A stretch of 64,000 nucleotides of DNA from Actinomycetes bacterium (GCA_025363635.1 JANYDL010000056.1:62001-126000), one strand, 5' to 3'; positions 29,428 to 37,833 are shown, numbered from the stretch's first letter. A program made the numbers and translations. Notes: generated by a model from the sequence alone, not told the origin.

Positions 29428-29526
29428 TTACTTGGCGTTACGACGTTGAATGCGGGTTTTCTTAAGAAGTTTCTTATGCTTCTTCTTTGCCATCCGCTTA
29501 CGTCGCTTCTTGATTACTGAACCCAT
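29428..29526 (-). CDS. Small ribosomal protein bS22 (AURKAIP1/COX24 family)
   Basis: 32 residues, [18 protein letters not shown] followed by [14 protein letters not shown] and a TAA stop at 29430-29428. AAGGAG lies about 10 nt before ATG 29526. This matches the actinobacterial 30S protein bS22 (Rv0500B in Mycobacterium), which is likewise encoded near proC. Its length and extreme basic composition mean gene finders often miss it. Between it and proC lies an extra secreted-protein gene. Confidence 0.93.
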   Translation of the reverse strand: MGSVIKKRRKRMAKKKHKKLLKKTRIQRRNAK

Positions 29527-29568
29527 ACGCCACAATCTCCTTATAACTGTTAATACGCTAGCTAGTGA

Positions 29569-29583
29569 GGGGCACGTGGCCCC
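29569..29583. repeat. Short GC hairpin between the secreted-protein gene and bS22
   Basis: GGGGC-ACGTG-GCCCC, 5-base-pair stem, located between the stop of the gene at 29596-30819 and the bS22 start. Without a T-run it is not a standard terminator; it may slow read-through or be incidental. Confidence 0.35.
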
Positions 29584-29595
29584 AAGGGAGTTAGG

Positions 29596-30819
29596 TTAGC
29601 GTGTCAGGGCATGAAAAATCGAAACGCCCTTTCCCCCGAAGCTCCCCACAACTACTAATCCCAACGCCGTGCTGTAGCCAATCGAGATCGGATCTGAGAG
29701 TGAGGTGGCCGAAAAGGCGCGAAGGAGTTGCCCTTTGGCATCAAATTCCAAGGAAATAACTGATGCCCTTCTCGGTTTCCAACTTCCCACCCCAATAATC
29801 GGCGCATCTGAGGCAAAAACCGCGAATCGCGTCTGCGGTGCGTCCACAACAAGTGCCGGTCCAGTCGAGGAAAAACGAGCGGTCCATGTCGGAGCCATCT
29901 TCGCAGAGAATTTCGTCACAACTGCAGAATTCTTTCCGTTGATGAGAGCATCCCCTCCAAAAAAGAAAGATGGCGTTGAAAAACGCCAAGTCCGTGCGGT
30001 TGCGATGTTTGTACTTCGTAGCACCGAGGAAATCTTTCCGGCAGATGTCGTTGAGACCGCAATTGCATCACGTACACCTATCAATGGCTTTCCCGACAAT
30101 TTTTCTGTACTGCTCCCACTCAATAAAAAACCTGAGCTGGTGCTAATTACTGAAGATAGTTCTGTATCTTTCGAACCGACAACTTGAAGTCCTCCAAAAT
30201 TGCCTGCCGTATCAACTTGTTGCAAGAAGCCTGCATTTCCAAATGTGGTCGCAACTAATCCGACTATCGCAAAACCATTTGCTGCCGGAGTAATGCCTTT
30301 GCCTATGACAGAACGCGACATCTCAGTTCTTCGAGTGGAAATGAGAGTGCCATTCTGATCTACCTCCCACAAAATCAGATTTGTGAGGTCTGCACGAAGA
30401 GCCGAAACAGGATCGAGCACGACCGAATCTGGATTCAGAACTGAAGTGGAGGGCAACACGGTTGGTTGAGCATCTTCGGCGAGTGGTCCAGAGGTTCCAG
30501 CAACCCAAATATGGCCCTGCGTGTCAAAGTTTGCTGCAGTTGCTACGTCATCAATTCCTGATTCAAGAGGTAACGACCACAACAAAGTGCCAGACTCTCC
30601 AATTGCTTCAATGAATCCGTGCACATGAGGAGTGGTTTGTTTATTACCAAAAACATAAACCGTTTTTGCTTTGACAAGCGCCCCAACTACCTGACCTTCT
30701 ACTGAAAGGCTGGCAATTTTGGTCATTGGAATCGGTACAACCGATTTGGTTGAGGCGAAAGCGTTTGGTATATAAAGAGAAATTAACATCACCCCAAGGA
30801 ATATTCTCCAGGACTTCAT
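29596..30819 (-). CDS. Secreted protein of unknown function, possible beta-propeller
   Basis: 407 residues. Signal peptide: MKSWRIFLGVMLISLYIPNAFAS, probable cut after AFA. The rest is rich in beta-type segments with recurring short patterns such as VYVFG, GHIWVAGTSG, GFLLSGSS and LVVVGSFGG, which resemble blades of a propeller or quinoprotein-like repeat protein, but I recognise no named family. Its ATG lies 10 nt after the proC stop, so it is probably co-transcribed with proC. In Mycobacterium this position between proC and bS22 holds a small DNA-binding gene instead. Confidence 0.7.
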   Translation of the reverse strand: MKSWRIFLGVMLISLYIPNAFASTKSVVPIPMTKIASLSVEGQVVGALVKAKTVYVFGNKQTTPHVHGFIEAIGESGTLLWSLPLESGIDDVATAANFDTQGHIWVAGTSGPLAEDAQPTVLPSTSVLNPDSVVLDPVSALRADLTNLILWEVDQNGTLISTRRTEMSRSVIGKGITPAANGFAIVGLVATTFGNAGFLQQVDTAGNFGGLQVVGSKDTELSSVISTSSGFLLSGSSTEKLSGKPLIGVRDAIAVSTTSAGKISSVLRSTNIATARTWRFSTPSFFFGGDALINGKNSAVVTKFSAKMAPTWTARFSSTGPALVVDAPQTRFAVFASDAPIIGVGSWKPRRASVISLEFDAKGQLLRAFSATSLSDPISIGYSTALGLVVVGSFGGKGVSIFHALTR

Positions 30820-30829
30820 AACAGCCTTC

Positions 30830-31639
30830 TTACGCTAGTTCTTGAGAACGATCTCGGGCGGCGGTCATTGCTTCTGCGACGATTTCACCCAGACCCGATC
30901 GCTCGAAAGAAGCCAATGCGGCAGCCGTAGTGCCGTGAGGGCTGGTGACGTTTTCACGCAACGCTTTAGCGCTCTTGCCGCTCGTACTCAATAACTTCGC
31001 TGCGCCGACCAGCGTTTGAGCAGTCAACTCCGTCGCCACTTCTATAGGTAGGCCCAACTTGGCTCCTGCAGCCACCATCGCTTCCACAAAAGCAAAAAAA
31101 TAGGCGGGGCCAGATCCACTTACGGCAGTGACTGCGTCTTGCAAGGATTCGTCAATTTCAACGACTCGACCTGTGGCTTGGAGGAAACTTTTAACAAAAT
31201 TTCTTTGAAGTTCAGTAACGTGCGTCCCGATAGACATTGCGGCCATGCCTTCACCAACGAGAGCAGGAGTATTCGGCATTACGCGAATCACCGGAAATGA
31301 ATCTCCCACATGAGCCAAAACAAATTCAATCTTCTTCCCAGCAGCAATAGAGATCAGCAGTGTCCCCTCAGAAAGAAATGGCTTTATTTCGGTGAGGAGT
31401 GCTGACATATCTTGGGGTTTTACAACAAGAAGAATCGCTTCACTATTGGCTGCGTTCTCGTTCTGATCGGCAATGTTAACACCGTACTTATCTCTGAGTT
31501 CGATTGCCCTGGTCTCGCGCTTTTCCGAGACAGTTATGGCGCGCGGGTTTATCCCCGATGTTATGAGAGCGTTCAATAGCGCCTCGCCCATAACGCCCGC
31601 ACCTATTACAGCAATCGTTGCCGGATAACTTTCATTCAT
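30830..31639 (-). CDS. proC: Pyrroline-5-carboxylate reductase
   Basis: Last step of proline synthesis. 269 residues from ATG 31639 (MNESYPATIAVIGAG). A TTG two codons upstream is in frame but unnecessary: a TAGCCT box lies 6 nt before this ATG. Contains the Rossmann motif IGAGVMGEALLNAL, VKPQDM, ISIAAGKKIEFV, VIRVMPNTPALVGEGMAA and the dimer/active-site segment AVSGSGPAYFFAFVEAM. Ends in the conserved LRENVTSPHGTTAAAL region. Confidence 0.95.
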   Translation of the reverse strand: MNESYPATIAVIGAGVMGEALLNALITSGINPRAITVSEKRETRAIELRDKYGVNIADQNENAANSEAILLVVKPQDMSALLTEIKPFLSEGTLLISIAAGKKIEFVLAHVGDSFPVIRVMPNTPALVGEGMAAMSIGTHVTELQRNFVKSFLQATGRVVEIDESLQDAVTAVSGSGPAYFFAFVEAMVAAGAKLGLPIEVATELTAQTLVGAAKLLSTSGKSAKALRENVTSPHGTTAAALASFERSGLGEIVAEAMTAARDRSQELA

Positions 31640-31645
31640 ACCCAA

Positions 31646-31651
31646 AGGCTA
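31646..31651 (-). promoter_or_regulatory. Leaderless-type -10 box of proC
   Basis: TAGCCT on the minus strand, 6 nt before ATG 31639, with no Shine-Dalgarno. Confidence 0.45.
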
Positions 31652-31686
31652 CCTGTTCTCAATGTGCGTCGTCGGCCAATAGCACG

Positions 31687-31692
31687 TAGGCT
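31687..31692 (+). promoter_or_regulatory. Leaderless-type -10 box before the cysteine-rich gene
   Basis: TAGGCT, 8 nt before ATG 31701, with no Shine-Dalgarno. Divergent from the proC box about 36 nt away. Confidence 0.4.
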
Positions 31693-31700
31693 CTGCCTCT

Positions 31701-32504
31701 ATGTCTGAGATTAAGCCGGGGTTTGCTCGCGATTGGATTGAATTCACCGATCCATCAGACGAATCGGAAATCTACAAGTGTGACATTACGTGGTTAACCT
31801 CTTTTTGGAGTTGCATTTACGGCGACGGTTGTAAAGGCGTATTCGCCGATCGCCCAAATGATGGTTGTTGCACTGAAGGGGCGATGTACTCGGACGAAGA
31901 GGACGAAAAACGAGTAGTTGACATTGCTCGCAGGCTTACACCAGAGATGTGGCAATTTCATAACGAAGCCTTAGCAAGTGTAGATAATTTTCTCGTCAGT
32001 GATGTTGACGAGGATGGCGATAGAAAAACGAGAACTATTGAGGGTTCGTGTATTTTTCTGAATCGAAAGGGATATACAGCACCGGGATTCGCTGGCTCTT
32101 TTGGATGCGTCCTACACCATTTGGCGCAAAAGGAAGATCTTCACTTTGTAGAAACAAAACCCGACGTGTGTTGGCAACTTCCTCTACGTCGAAGTTTTGA
32201 AACACGCGAAGTGGGCGAGCGCGAATACTCCATTACCGTTATTGGAGAGTATGAGAGATTGGCCTGGGGAGATGGAGGCGATGACTTTGATTGGTACTGC
32301 ACCAGTAATACTGAGGCACATGTTGGAACCGAGCCCGTCTATCTCTCCAACAAGACCGAACTCATCGCGCTGATGGGTGAAGCCAATTATCGAATTCTTG
32401 CTAGCCATTGCGACTCTCGCATGGCCGCAATCCGCGAGTTGACCCGGCGTTCTTTGCCACTATTTATCATCACTCACCCTGCAACACTGGGTGCGGCGCT
32501 CTAG
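31701..32504 (+). CDS. Cysteine-rich protein of unknown function (YkgJ/DUF3109-like)
   Basis: 267 residues with ten cysteines (27, 38, 44, 56, 57, 117, 136, 157, 200, 237). The spacing GDGCKG...NDGCCTEGAMYSDEED followed later by GSCIFL and FGCVLHHLA recalls the Zn/Fe-chelating cysteine-cluster families (YkgJ, DUF3109), so a metal-bound fold is likely. No signal peptide or membrane segment. It stands alone between proC (divergent) and radA (9 nt downstream), and radA has its own promoter-like box. No function can be assigned. Confidence 0.72.
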   Translation: MSEIKPGFARDWIEFTDPSDESEIYKCDITWLTSFWSCIYGDGCKGVFADRPNDGCCTEGAMYSDEEDEKRVVDIARRLTPEMWQFHNEALASVDNFLVSDVDEDGDRKTRTIEGSCIFLNRKGYTAPGFAGSFGCVLHHLAQKEDLHFVETKPDVCWQLPLRRSFETREVGEREYSITVIGEYERLAWGDGGDDFDWYCTSNTEAHVGTEPVYLSNKTELIALMGEANYRILASHCDSRMAAIRELTRRSLPLFIITHPATLGAAL

Positions 32505-32507
32505 GCT
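32502..32507 (+). promoter_or_regulatory. Leaderless-type -10 box of radA
   Basis: TAGGCT, 6 nt before ATG 32514. The box contains the TAG stop codon of the preceding gene (32502-32504). Confidence 0.45.
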
Positions 32508-32513
32508 ATCGCC

Positions 32514-33881
32514 ATGGCTAAACCTGAAAAGGATCCCTTCCGCTGTACGGAGTGCGGTTGGACTACGAGTAAATGGGTTGGTCGCTGTGGTGAGTGTCAG
32601 ATATGGGGAAGTGTCGAGGAGATAGCTGCCCCTAAGCGACTCTCTCTCGTGCCTGGGGCTGTTACTCGAGCAGCCGCGCCCATAGGTGATGTAGATCTAT
32701 CAAGTGCTTCTGCCCGGACCACGGGAGTCTCAGAACTAGATCGAGTTCTAGGTGGCGGACTAGTCCCAGGTGCAGCCATTCTCTTAGCTGGAGAGCCGGG
32801 CGTCGGAAAGTCCACTCTCTTATTAAGCGTTGCGGCAAAGAGCGCCTCACGTGGAATCAGAGCGCTGTATATAAGTGGTGAAGAATCTGCATCACAAGTT
32901 CGATTGAGGGCAGAACGAATTGGCGCTGTTGACCCAAATCTATTTCTGGCATCTGAAAATGATTTAGGTGCTGTGATTTCACATGTGGATGCAGTCAAAC
33001 CACAACTACTGATCATCGACAGTATCCAAACAATGAGTAGTAGCGCCGCAGATGGAGCATCTGGTGGAGTTACGCAAGTGCGAGAAGTCGCTGCCGCGCT
33101 TATCAGAATCTGTAAAGAGCGAGATATTACACTTCTCCTCGTTGGCCACGTCACTAAAGATGGGTCCATCGCAGGTCCACGTCTTTTGGAACATATTGTT
33201 GATGTAGTTCTGCAATTTGAAGGCGAACGACATTCACGCCTTCGACTTGTTCGCGCGACAAAGAATCGGTTCGGGGCAAGTGATGAAGTGGGCTGCTTTG
33301 ATCTTCATGATGGCGGCATCGAAAGTGTCATCGATCCGACAGGGCTTTTCACTACTCGTCACACCGAGCCCGTACCGGGAACGTGCGTGACTGTGACTTT
33401 GGAAGGACGACGTCCTTTGCTTGCTGAAATCCAAGCACTAGTGGGTGCCGGTAGAGATAGCGATTACGGAAACGCTCGTCGGGTGACGAGTGGTCTAGAT
33501 GCATCACGTACCTCTATGACACTCGCTGTCCTCGAACTACGTGCACACGTACGAATTGCTGGACGAGATGTTTATGCCGCGACAGTCGGGGGAATGAAAA
33601 TGTCAGAACCAGCAGCAGATTTGGCCCTCGCATTAGCGGTGGCCTCTGCGGCAAAAGGTCTGGCTCTTCCCTCGGATCTAGTCGCGATCGGCGAAGTGGG
33701 GTTGGCAGGAGAAATTCGCAAAGTGAGCGGTGTCGACCGAAGGCTTTCAGAAGCGTTTCGCCTTGGTTTCAAACGAGCGCTCGTTCCACTTGGGAGCGAA
33801 ACAAAAATCGCAGGAATGGAAATTGTTGAAGTTTCACGTCTTGATCAAGCGCTGAGTCGGGTAAAGATTTCCGGAGAATGA
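32514..33881 (+). CDS. radA: DNA repair protein RadA
   Basis: RecA-like ATPase that assists branch migration during recombinational repair. 455 residues: zinc finger C11, C14, C25, C28; Walker A LAGEPGVGKST (about 91-101); Walker B LLIIDSIQTM; the RadA-specific KNRFG (ATKNRFGASDEVG); and the C-terminal Lon-protease-like domain from about 290 (VGGMKMSEPAADLALALA) without a protease dyad. The start is supported by the upstream TAGGCT box and the immediate zinc finger. The stop overlaps mutY by four bases. Confidence 0.96.
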   Translation: MAKPEKDPFRCTECGWTTSKWVGRCGECQIWGSVEEIAAPKRLSLVPGAVTRAAAPIGDVDLSSASARTTGVSELDRVLGGGLVPGAAILLAGEPGVGKSTLLLSVAAKSASRGIRALYISGEESASQVRLRAERIGAVDPNLFLASENDLGAVISHVDAVKPQLLIIDSIQTMSSSAADGASGGVTQVREVAAALIRICKERDITLLLVGHVTKDGSIAGPRLLEHIVDVVLQFEGERHSRLRLVRATKNRFGASDEVGCFDLHDGGIESVIDPTGLFTTRHTEPVPGTCVTVTLEGRRPLLAEIQALVGAGRDSDYGNARRVTSGLDASRTSMTLAVLELRAHVRIAGRDVYAATVGGMKMSEPAADLALALAVASAAKGLALPSDLVAIGEVGLAGEIRKVSGVDRRLSEAFRLGFKRALVPLGSETKIAGMEIVEVSRLDQALSRVKISGE

Positions 33882-34726
33882 CCTTACAGAACGAAGTTAT
33901 CTTTTGGTTTGAGAAAAACAAGCGCGATCTTCCGTGGCGAAACACTACCGCGTGGGGAGTTGTTGTAAGTGAATTCATGTTGCAACAAACACCTGTATCA
34001 CGCGTACTTCCACAATGGATATCTTGGATGCAGAGATGGCCATCGCCTTATTCGCTTGCAAAAGCTACCCCCGCCGAAGTTATTACCGCATGGGGAAGGT
34101 TGGGATACCCTCGTCGCGCCCTACGTTTACACGAATGCGCCAAGATAATTTCTCGTGACTTTGATGGCGAAGTTCCACAGACTGAAACGGAACTCCTCTC
34201 ATTGCCTGGAATTGGAGAATATACGAGCGCTGCAATCATGGCTTTTGCTTTTGGCCATCGCTCGTTGGTACTCGATATCAACATCAGGCGACTTTTTTCT
34301 CGAGTTCTTGATGGAATAGATATCCCACGCCAATCAGCAACTCGTGAAGAAGTGGAATCACGTCGCGGACTCATTCCTTCAGAAGCGCCCGATCTTTGGG
34401 CCGCCGCGACGATGGAACTTGGCGCTCTCCTCTGCACATCTAGAAAACCACTCTGCGATCAATGTCCGATTAGGGAGCGATGCAAGTGGAGAGCAAACGG
34501 ATTTCCAGAGTCAGGAGTCGTTCGTAAGACCCAAACATGGCATGGAACTGACCGTCAGTGCCGGGGGGTAATCGTTCAGGCTTTGCGAGAAAACAAATCA
34601 CTTACTGAATCAACTCTCAAACAGTTATGGAATGAAGATTCGCAGGTCGAGAAAGCACTTTCAACCCTGATAAGGGACGGACTAATCGCATCTACCGATC
34701 GCGGAATGTACTGTCTTCCCCAATAA
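33878..34726 (+). CDS. mutY: A/G-specific adenine glycosylase
   Basis: Removes adenine mispaired with 8-oxoguanine. 282 residues. Catalytic Glu32 in SEFMLQQTPVSRV, helix-hairpin-helix LPGIGEYT (109-116), Asp133 in VLDINIRR, and the [4Fe-4S] ligands C186, C193, C196, C202 (C-x6-C-x2-C-x5-C). Instead of a Nudix domain the last 60 residues form a short winged-helix-like tail beginning GTDRQCRGVIVQAL, as seen in other actinobacterial MutY proteins. Overlaps radA by four bases; its end overlaps the convergent regulator gene by 35 bases. Confidence 0.92.
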   Translation: MTLQNEVIFWFEKNKRDLPWRNTTAWGVVVSEFMLQQTPVSRVLPQWISWMQRWPSPYSLAKATPAEVITAWGRLGYPRRALRLHECAKIISRDFDGEVPQTETELLSLPGIGEYTSAAIMAFAFGHRSLVLDINIRRLFSRVLDGIDIPRQSATREEVESRRGLIPSEAPDLWAAATMELGALLCTSRKPLCDQCPIRERCKWRANGFPESGVVRKTQTWHGTDRQCRGVIVQALRENKSLTESTLKQLWNEDSQVEKALSTLIRDGLIASTDRGMYCLPQ

Positions 34727-35633
34727 CTTTCTTACCAGATCGATATCCAACCGCGTAACGGGATTGGTCTAGCGAATTCTTAGTCCCTTTCCAATTCCGT
34801 TGTGCCAAAGCCACACAAAGGCAGTCGACTACCGTAAGTTGAGCAATTCGACTGGCTGTAGCGCCACTGCGAAACGTTGTTTCTCGTGCAGAGGTAAATA
34901 GGACTAAATCTGAAACTGCAGTTGCCGAACTGCGAACAGTGTTGGTTATAAGTACAACGGTGACTCCGCGTTTTTTGAATTCCGTTATAACTTCCACAAT
35001 GTCTAGGGTCATTCCACTGTGACTGATAGCAACAAGTACATCTCCGCGATTTAGCATTGCGATCGAGGTAAGAGCGCTATGAGCATCTCTCCAGGCAATG
35101 CAGTTTCTTCCTAGGCGATTCAATTTGAGTTGCAAGTCCATGGCCACGTATCCACCTGAAGCGACGCCGATGACCCCGATCATCTTTGCGCTCTCCCACG
35201 CATCCACGGTTGCGACAAAACTTTGAACATCAAGGCGTGCTGCAGTTGCTTGGATTGCTCGTGCATCCGAATGGGATATCTTTCGAATTATTTCTTCGGG
35301 CGTGTCACGGACCGTTATGCCTCCATCTAGCTCGATTCTTTCATCACCAGAATGTTGAATCCTGCTCAATTCGCTTACAAGCGCCATACGAAACTCTGGA
35401 TAACCTTTGAAGCCTATGGCCTTGCTAAATCGGACAACTGAGGCGACTGAAGTGGCACTGACTTGTGCTAATTGGGTGATATTCATTTGGGCAACGGACG
35501 AAGGATTATCAAGAACAGCGTGAGCGATTGCCACCTCGCTTGCGTGAAAGGAGGGAAAGGAATTGGCAATCTCTCCCAGAAGATCGCGATAAATTCGATG
35601 GGAAGGGTTCGATCCCTCTCCACTTTTAACCAT
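34692..35633 (-). CDS. RpiR/MurR-family transcriptional regulator
   Basis: 313 residues from ATG 35633, preceded by GGGAGGG; an in-frame TTG at 35648 is less likely. N-terminal helix-turn-helix (about 20-85, with AQMNITQLAQVSATSVASVVRFSKAIGFKGYPEFR) and a C-terminal SIS sugar-phosphate-binding domain (about 130-260, with VIGVASGGYVA, ISHSGMTLDIVEV and TNTVRSSATAVSD). RpiR proteins commonly sense sugar phosphates; MurR of E. coli senses MurNAc-6-P. The neighbouring anmK, murQ and importer genes make a muropeptide signal likely. Its own upstream region carries the element shared with the importer operon. Confidence 0.9.
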   Translation of the reverse strand: MVKSGEGSNPSHRIYRDLLGEIANSFPSFHASEVAIAHAVLDNPSSVAQMNITQLAQVSATSVASVVRFSKAIGFKGYPEFRMALVSELSRIQHSGDERIELDGGITVRDTPEEIIRKISHSDARAIQATAARLDVQSFVATVDAWESAKMIGVIGVASGGYVAMDLQLKLNRLGRNCIAWRDAHSALTSIAMLNRGDVLVAISHSGMTLDIVEVITEFKKRGVTVVLITNTVRSSATAVSDLVLFTSARETTFRSGATASRIAQLTVVDCLCVALAQRNWKGTKNSLDQSRYAVGYRSGKKVIGEDSTFRDR

Positions 35634-35651
35634 TGTCCCTCCCTTCAAGCC

Positions 35652-35697
35652 TGAAAAAAAACTTCATGATTAAACATTTATTGCGGAAATTATTGCC
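35652..35697 (-). promoter_or_regulatory. Bipartite palindromic regulatory element upstream of the RpiR gene
   Basis: Plus-strand view: TGAAAAAAAACTTCA (35652-35666; TGAA-N7-TTCA) and GGAAATTATTGCC (35685-35697; GG-N-AAT-N-ATT-N-CC). Starts of the two parts are 33 nt apart, exactly as in the copy at 44911-44956. On the minus strand the ATG at 35667 opens a 13-codon mini-ORF (MKFFFRLEGRDNG) whose stop at 35626 lies past the regulator ATG at 35633. Likely an autoregulatory operator/promoter. Confidence 0.65.
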
Positions 35698-35728
35698 AAA
35701 TAATCTATACCCGTCAAGAATTTTTATA

Positions 35729-36817
35729 CTACGAATGAATGCTCCGATGCAGTTCGCTCAAGACGGGACGCCATATATCTTCGGTCGGGACGGGTGGATT
35801 TTTTACGTGGAGGCGGTTGGTGAGCAAAGTCGCCACGAAATCGTGCTTAGGGGATATCGCAAAAACTGTCCCGGGAAAACCCGTGTGACCATAAAACTCG
35901 TCCGTACATCCATCCACGGTGTCACTCCAACTTCGAAATCCTAATGTTTGATGCGAATCTGGACCTACCGTAAGAAAAAGTTTTACTATTTCCTGCGCAA
36001 AGTATCCCTCTCCTCGAAGACTTCGCAAGATCTCTTCACCGAATATTACAAGATCAGAAGCAGTGGAAAAAAGTCCGGCGTGGCTTGAACCTCCCTGAAA
36101 GAGATGAAATGCATTTCCATCATTTACTTCACCACAAAGTATTTCTTTACGCCAATTCCCAAATTCTGACTCTGATTGCGGAATTGGATAAGGGGTTTTC
36201 GAGCGAACCATTTCACGTTCAATTGAATCCCCCCATGAGGTAGCTGCAACATTCTCTCTCGAGATAGGGTGCGAAAATCGGGTCGAGTACATCTTTAAGG
36301 GATTAGAAACTAATTCTTCTACGGTCTTATCCAGCGAATTGCCAGAAATGATTGTAAGTATCTTTCCGAGAGTGAGAAAACCAAGATCTGAATAGTGACG
36401 ACCTTGATCCACTCCATATCTGAGAGGCATACTTGCAATTCGCGTGTGAACATTATTTGGATTTTGATCCTCTATATACAGTGGTTGCCACTCCCATAAG
36501 CCGGCGCGATGTAAAAGTAAATGTTTTAGCGTAACAATAGATTTCTCACTAGAACTCCACGCTGGGATATATTTTGCGACCTTATCTTCTAATGAATACT
36601 TCTCTTCATGCGCCAAAGCCATCAACGCAGAGGTGGTTGCGATTATCTTGGTGATTGATCCCAGGTCAAAGGAGGTATCAGGATTCATTGGTAGAGGTTG
36701 ATCAACTCCATAGATTTGACGATCGCCAAGAGATAAGGTGCGCTGCTGGCCTGAGTGAGATGTGGCTAGTACTACTCCTGCCACACTTTGAAGAGTTACT
36801 TTCAGAGTTTCAAACAT
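35729..36817 (-). CDS. Beta-lactamase-family serine hydrolase (AmiE/AmpC-like)
   Basis: 362 residues with no signal peptide, so cytoplasmic. Penicillin-recognising fold motifs: S54-I-T-K57 (SxxK nucleophile and base), Y142-S-D (YxN-type) and H311-T-G313 (KTG-type). Members include class C beta-lactamases, esterases and the Bacillus muropeptide amidase AmiE (YbbE) encoded with murQ/murR. Here it sits directly after the dipeptide epimerase gene and before the RpiR gene. I infer cleavage of MurNAc-peptide or peptide fragments after uptake; an esterase or D-amino peptidase role is the alternative. Confidence 0.8.
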   Translation of the reverse strand: MFETLKVTLQSVAGVVLATSHSGQQRTLSLGDRQIYGVDQPLPMNPDTSFDLGSITKIIATTSALMALAHEEKYSLEDKVAKYIPAWSSSEKSIVTLKHLLLHRAGLWEWQPLYIEDQNPNNVHTRIASMPLRYGVDQGRHYSDLGFLTLGKILTIISGNSLDKTVEELVSNPLKMYSTRFSHPISRENVAATSWGDSIEREMVRSKTPYPIPQSESEFGNWRKEILCGEVNDGNAFHLFQGGSSHAGLFSTASDLVIFGEEILRSLRGEGYFAQEIVKLFLTVGPDSHQTLGFRSWSDTVDGCTDEFYGHTGFPGTVFAISPKHDFVATLLTNRLHVKNPPVPTEDIWRPVLSELHRSIHS

Positions 36818-37819
36818 CTAAAACATCACCGACCCTTCTTGATAAATCAAATCCGATCGCTTTGCCCACCAAGCAGCATCCAGATCATGCACTGCGGAAG
36901 GAGAAATCTTGCTGGCGAGTCGGGCAGCATTAAGAAGTCCCAAATCTCCTTCCATCATTGATCCGACGATGACCTCTATTCCAGCCGAACGAGCCACCTT
37001 CGCCATCTCAAAACTACTATATAAACCGCCACTTTTTAAGAGTTTGATATTAATGAGGTCAACCGCATCTAGCTCAATCAGTTCCAATAAGTCTTCCATG
37101 TCATAACAAGACTCATCAGCCATAATTCTGATATTGCTTCGCTTGCGTATTTCAGCAAGCCATTGCTTCTCCTTTGCTAAAGTTGGCTGCTCTAAGAATT
37201 CTATAGAAATGCCTTGGCCTTCTAAACGATCAAGAAATTTCAAGGTGTGCGCAACGGACCATGATTGATTTGGATCGATACGAATTAGTCCAGTAGGACC
37301 AATAAGTGAACTGATGCTCTTTAATTTCTCTATGGATAGATCAATCTCTTCAGACCTCATCTTGACCTTAAATACCTCAAAGCCCTCTAATTGTCGTACT
37401 TTGATAATTTGCTCATACTCATTGACTGAAGCAATCGGAACCGTAATATCAGTTTTGATTTTTACATGAGCCGAATGATTTGGAAATTCCAAATCATATA
37501 GCGCCATATCCACTGCCGCCTTCGCACTTGACGTCGCATGAATATTCGACAGATCTAGCGCAATATCTTCGTATGTGGAGTACGAGCGACCCTTTAGAAA
37601 TGCGGACAAGGTAACGTGTAAGTCTTCTAGAATTTGCGCTTTTGTATCGCCCGTAATCGCAGGTGTCTCAACACACGCCCCTCTTCCTTTTCGACCGTCG
37701 GAAGTTATTAGGACGCATTCAAATAACTCAAGGGTTGAAACAGTTCTCAGAGCGGTAGTAAATGGCGCTTTCAATTCACTAAAAGTCGAGGATATAGAAA
37801 TTTGCTGAATTCTTGTCAT
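36818..37819 (-). CDS. Dipeptide epimerase (L-Ala-D/L-Glu epimerase type)
   Basis: Enolase-superfamily protein, 333 residues. Catalytic lysines K151 and K153 (KVK), metal ligands D182 (RIDPN), E210 (FLEQP) and D235 (MADES), and opposite-face lysine K259 (NIKLLKSGG). Near the C-terminus D312-L-D314 (HDLDAAW) matches the DxD that binds the substrate amino group in dipeptide epimerases and is absent from MenC. In E. coli and Bacillus the enzyme turns L-Ala-D-Glu from peptidoglycan into L-Ala-L-Glu. The preceding region holds a divergent promoter pair; the serine hydrolase gene follows with no gap. Confidence 0.88.
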   Translation of the reverse strand: MTRIQQISISSTFSELKAPFTTALRTVSTLELFECVLITSDGRKGRGACVETPAITGDTKAQILEDLHVTLSAFLKGRSYSTYEDIALDLSNIHATSSAKAAVDMALYDLEFPNHSAHVKIKTDITVPIASVNEYEQIIKVRQLEGFEVFKVKMRSEEIDLSIEKLKSISSLIGPTGLIRIDPNQSWSVAHTLKFLDRLEGQGISIEFLEQPTLAKEKQWLAEIRKRSNIRIMADESCYDMEDLLELIELDAVDLINIKLLKSGGLYSSFEMAKVARSAGIEVIVGSMMEGDLGLLNAARLASKISPSAVHDLDAAWWAKRSDLIYQEGSVMF

Positions 37820-37833
37820 GCGTAACTCGATTG

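Noticed and set aside
35633-35944. Plus-strand open frame of 103 codons
   Set aside because: Antisense to the serine hydrolase's end and the regulatory gap; no motif and no start signal.
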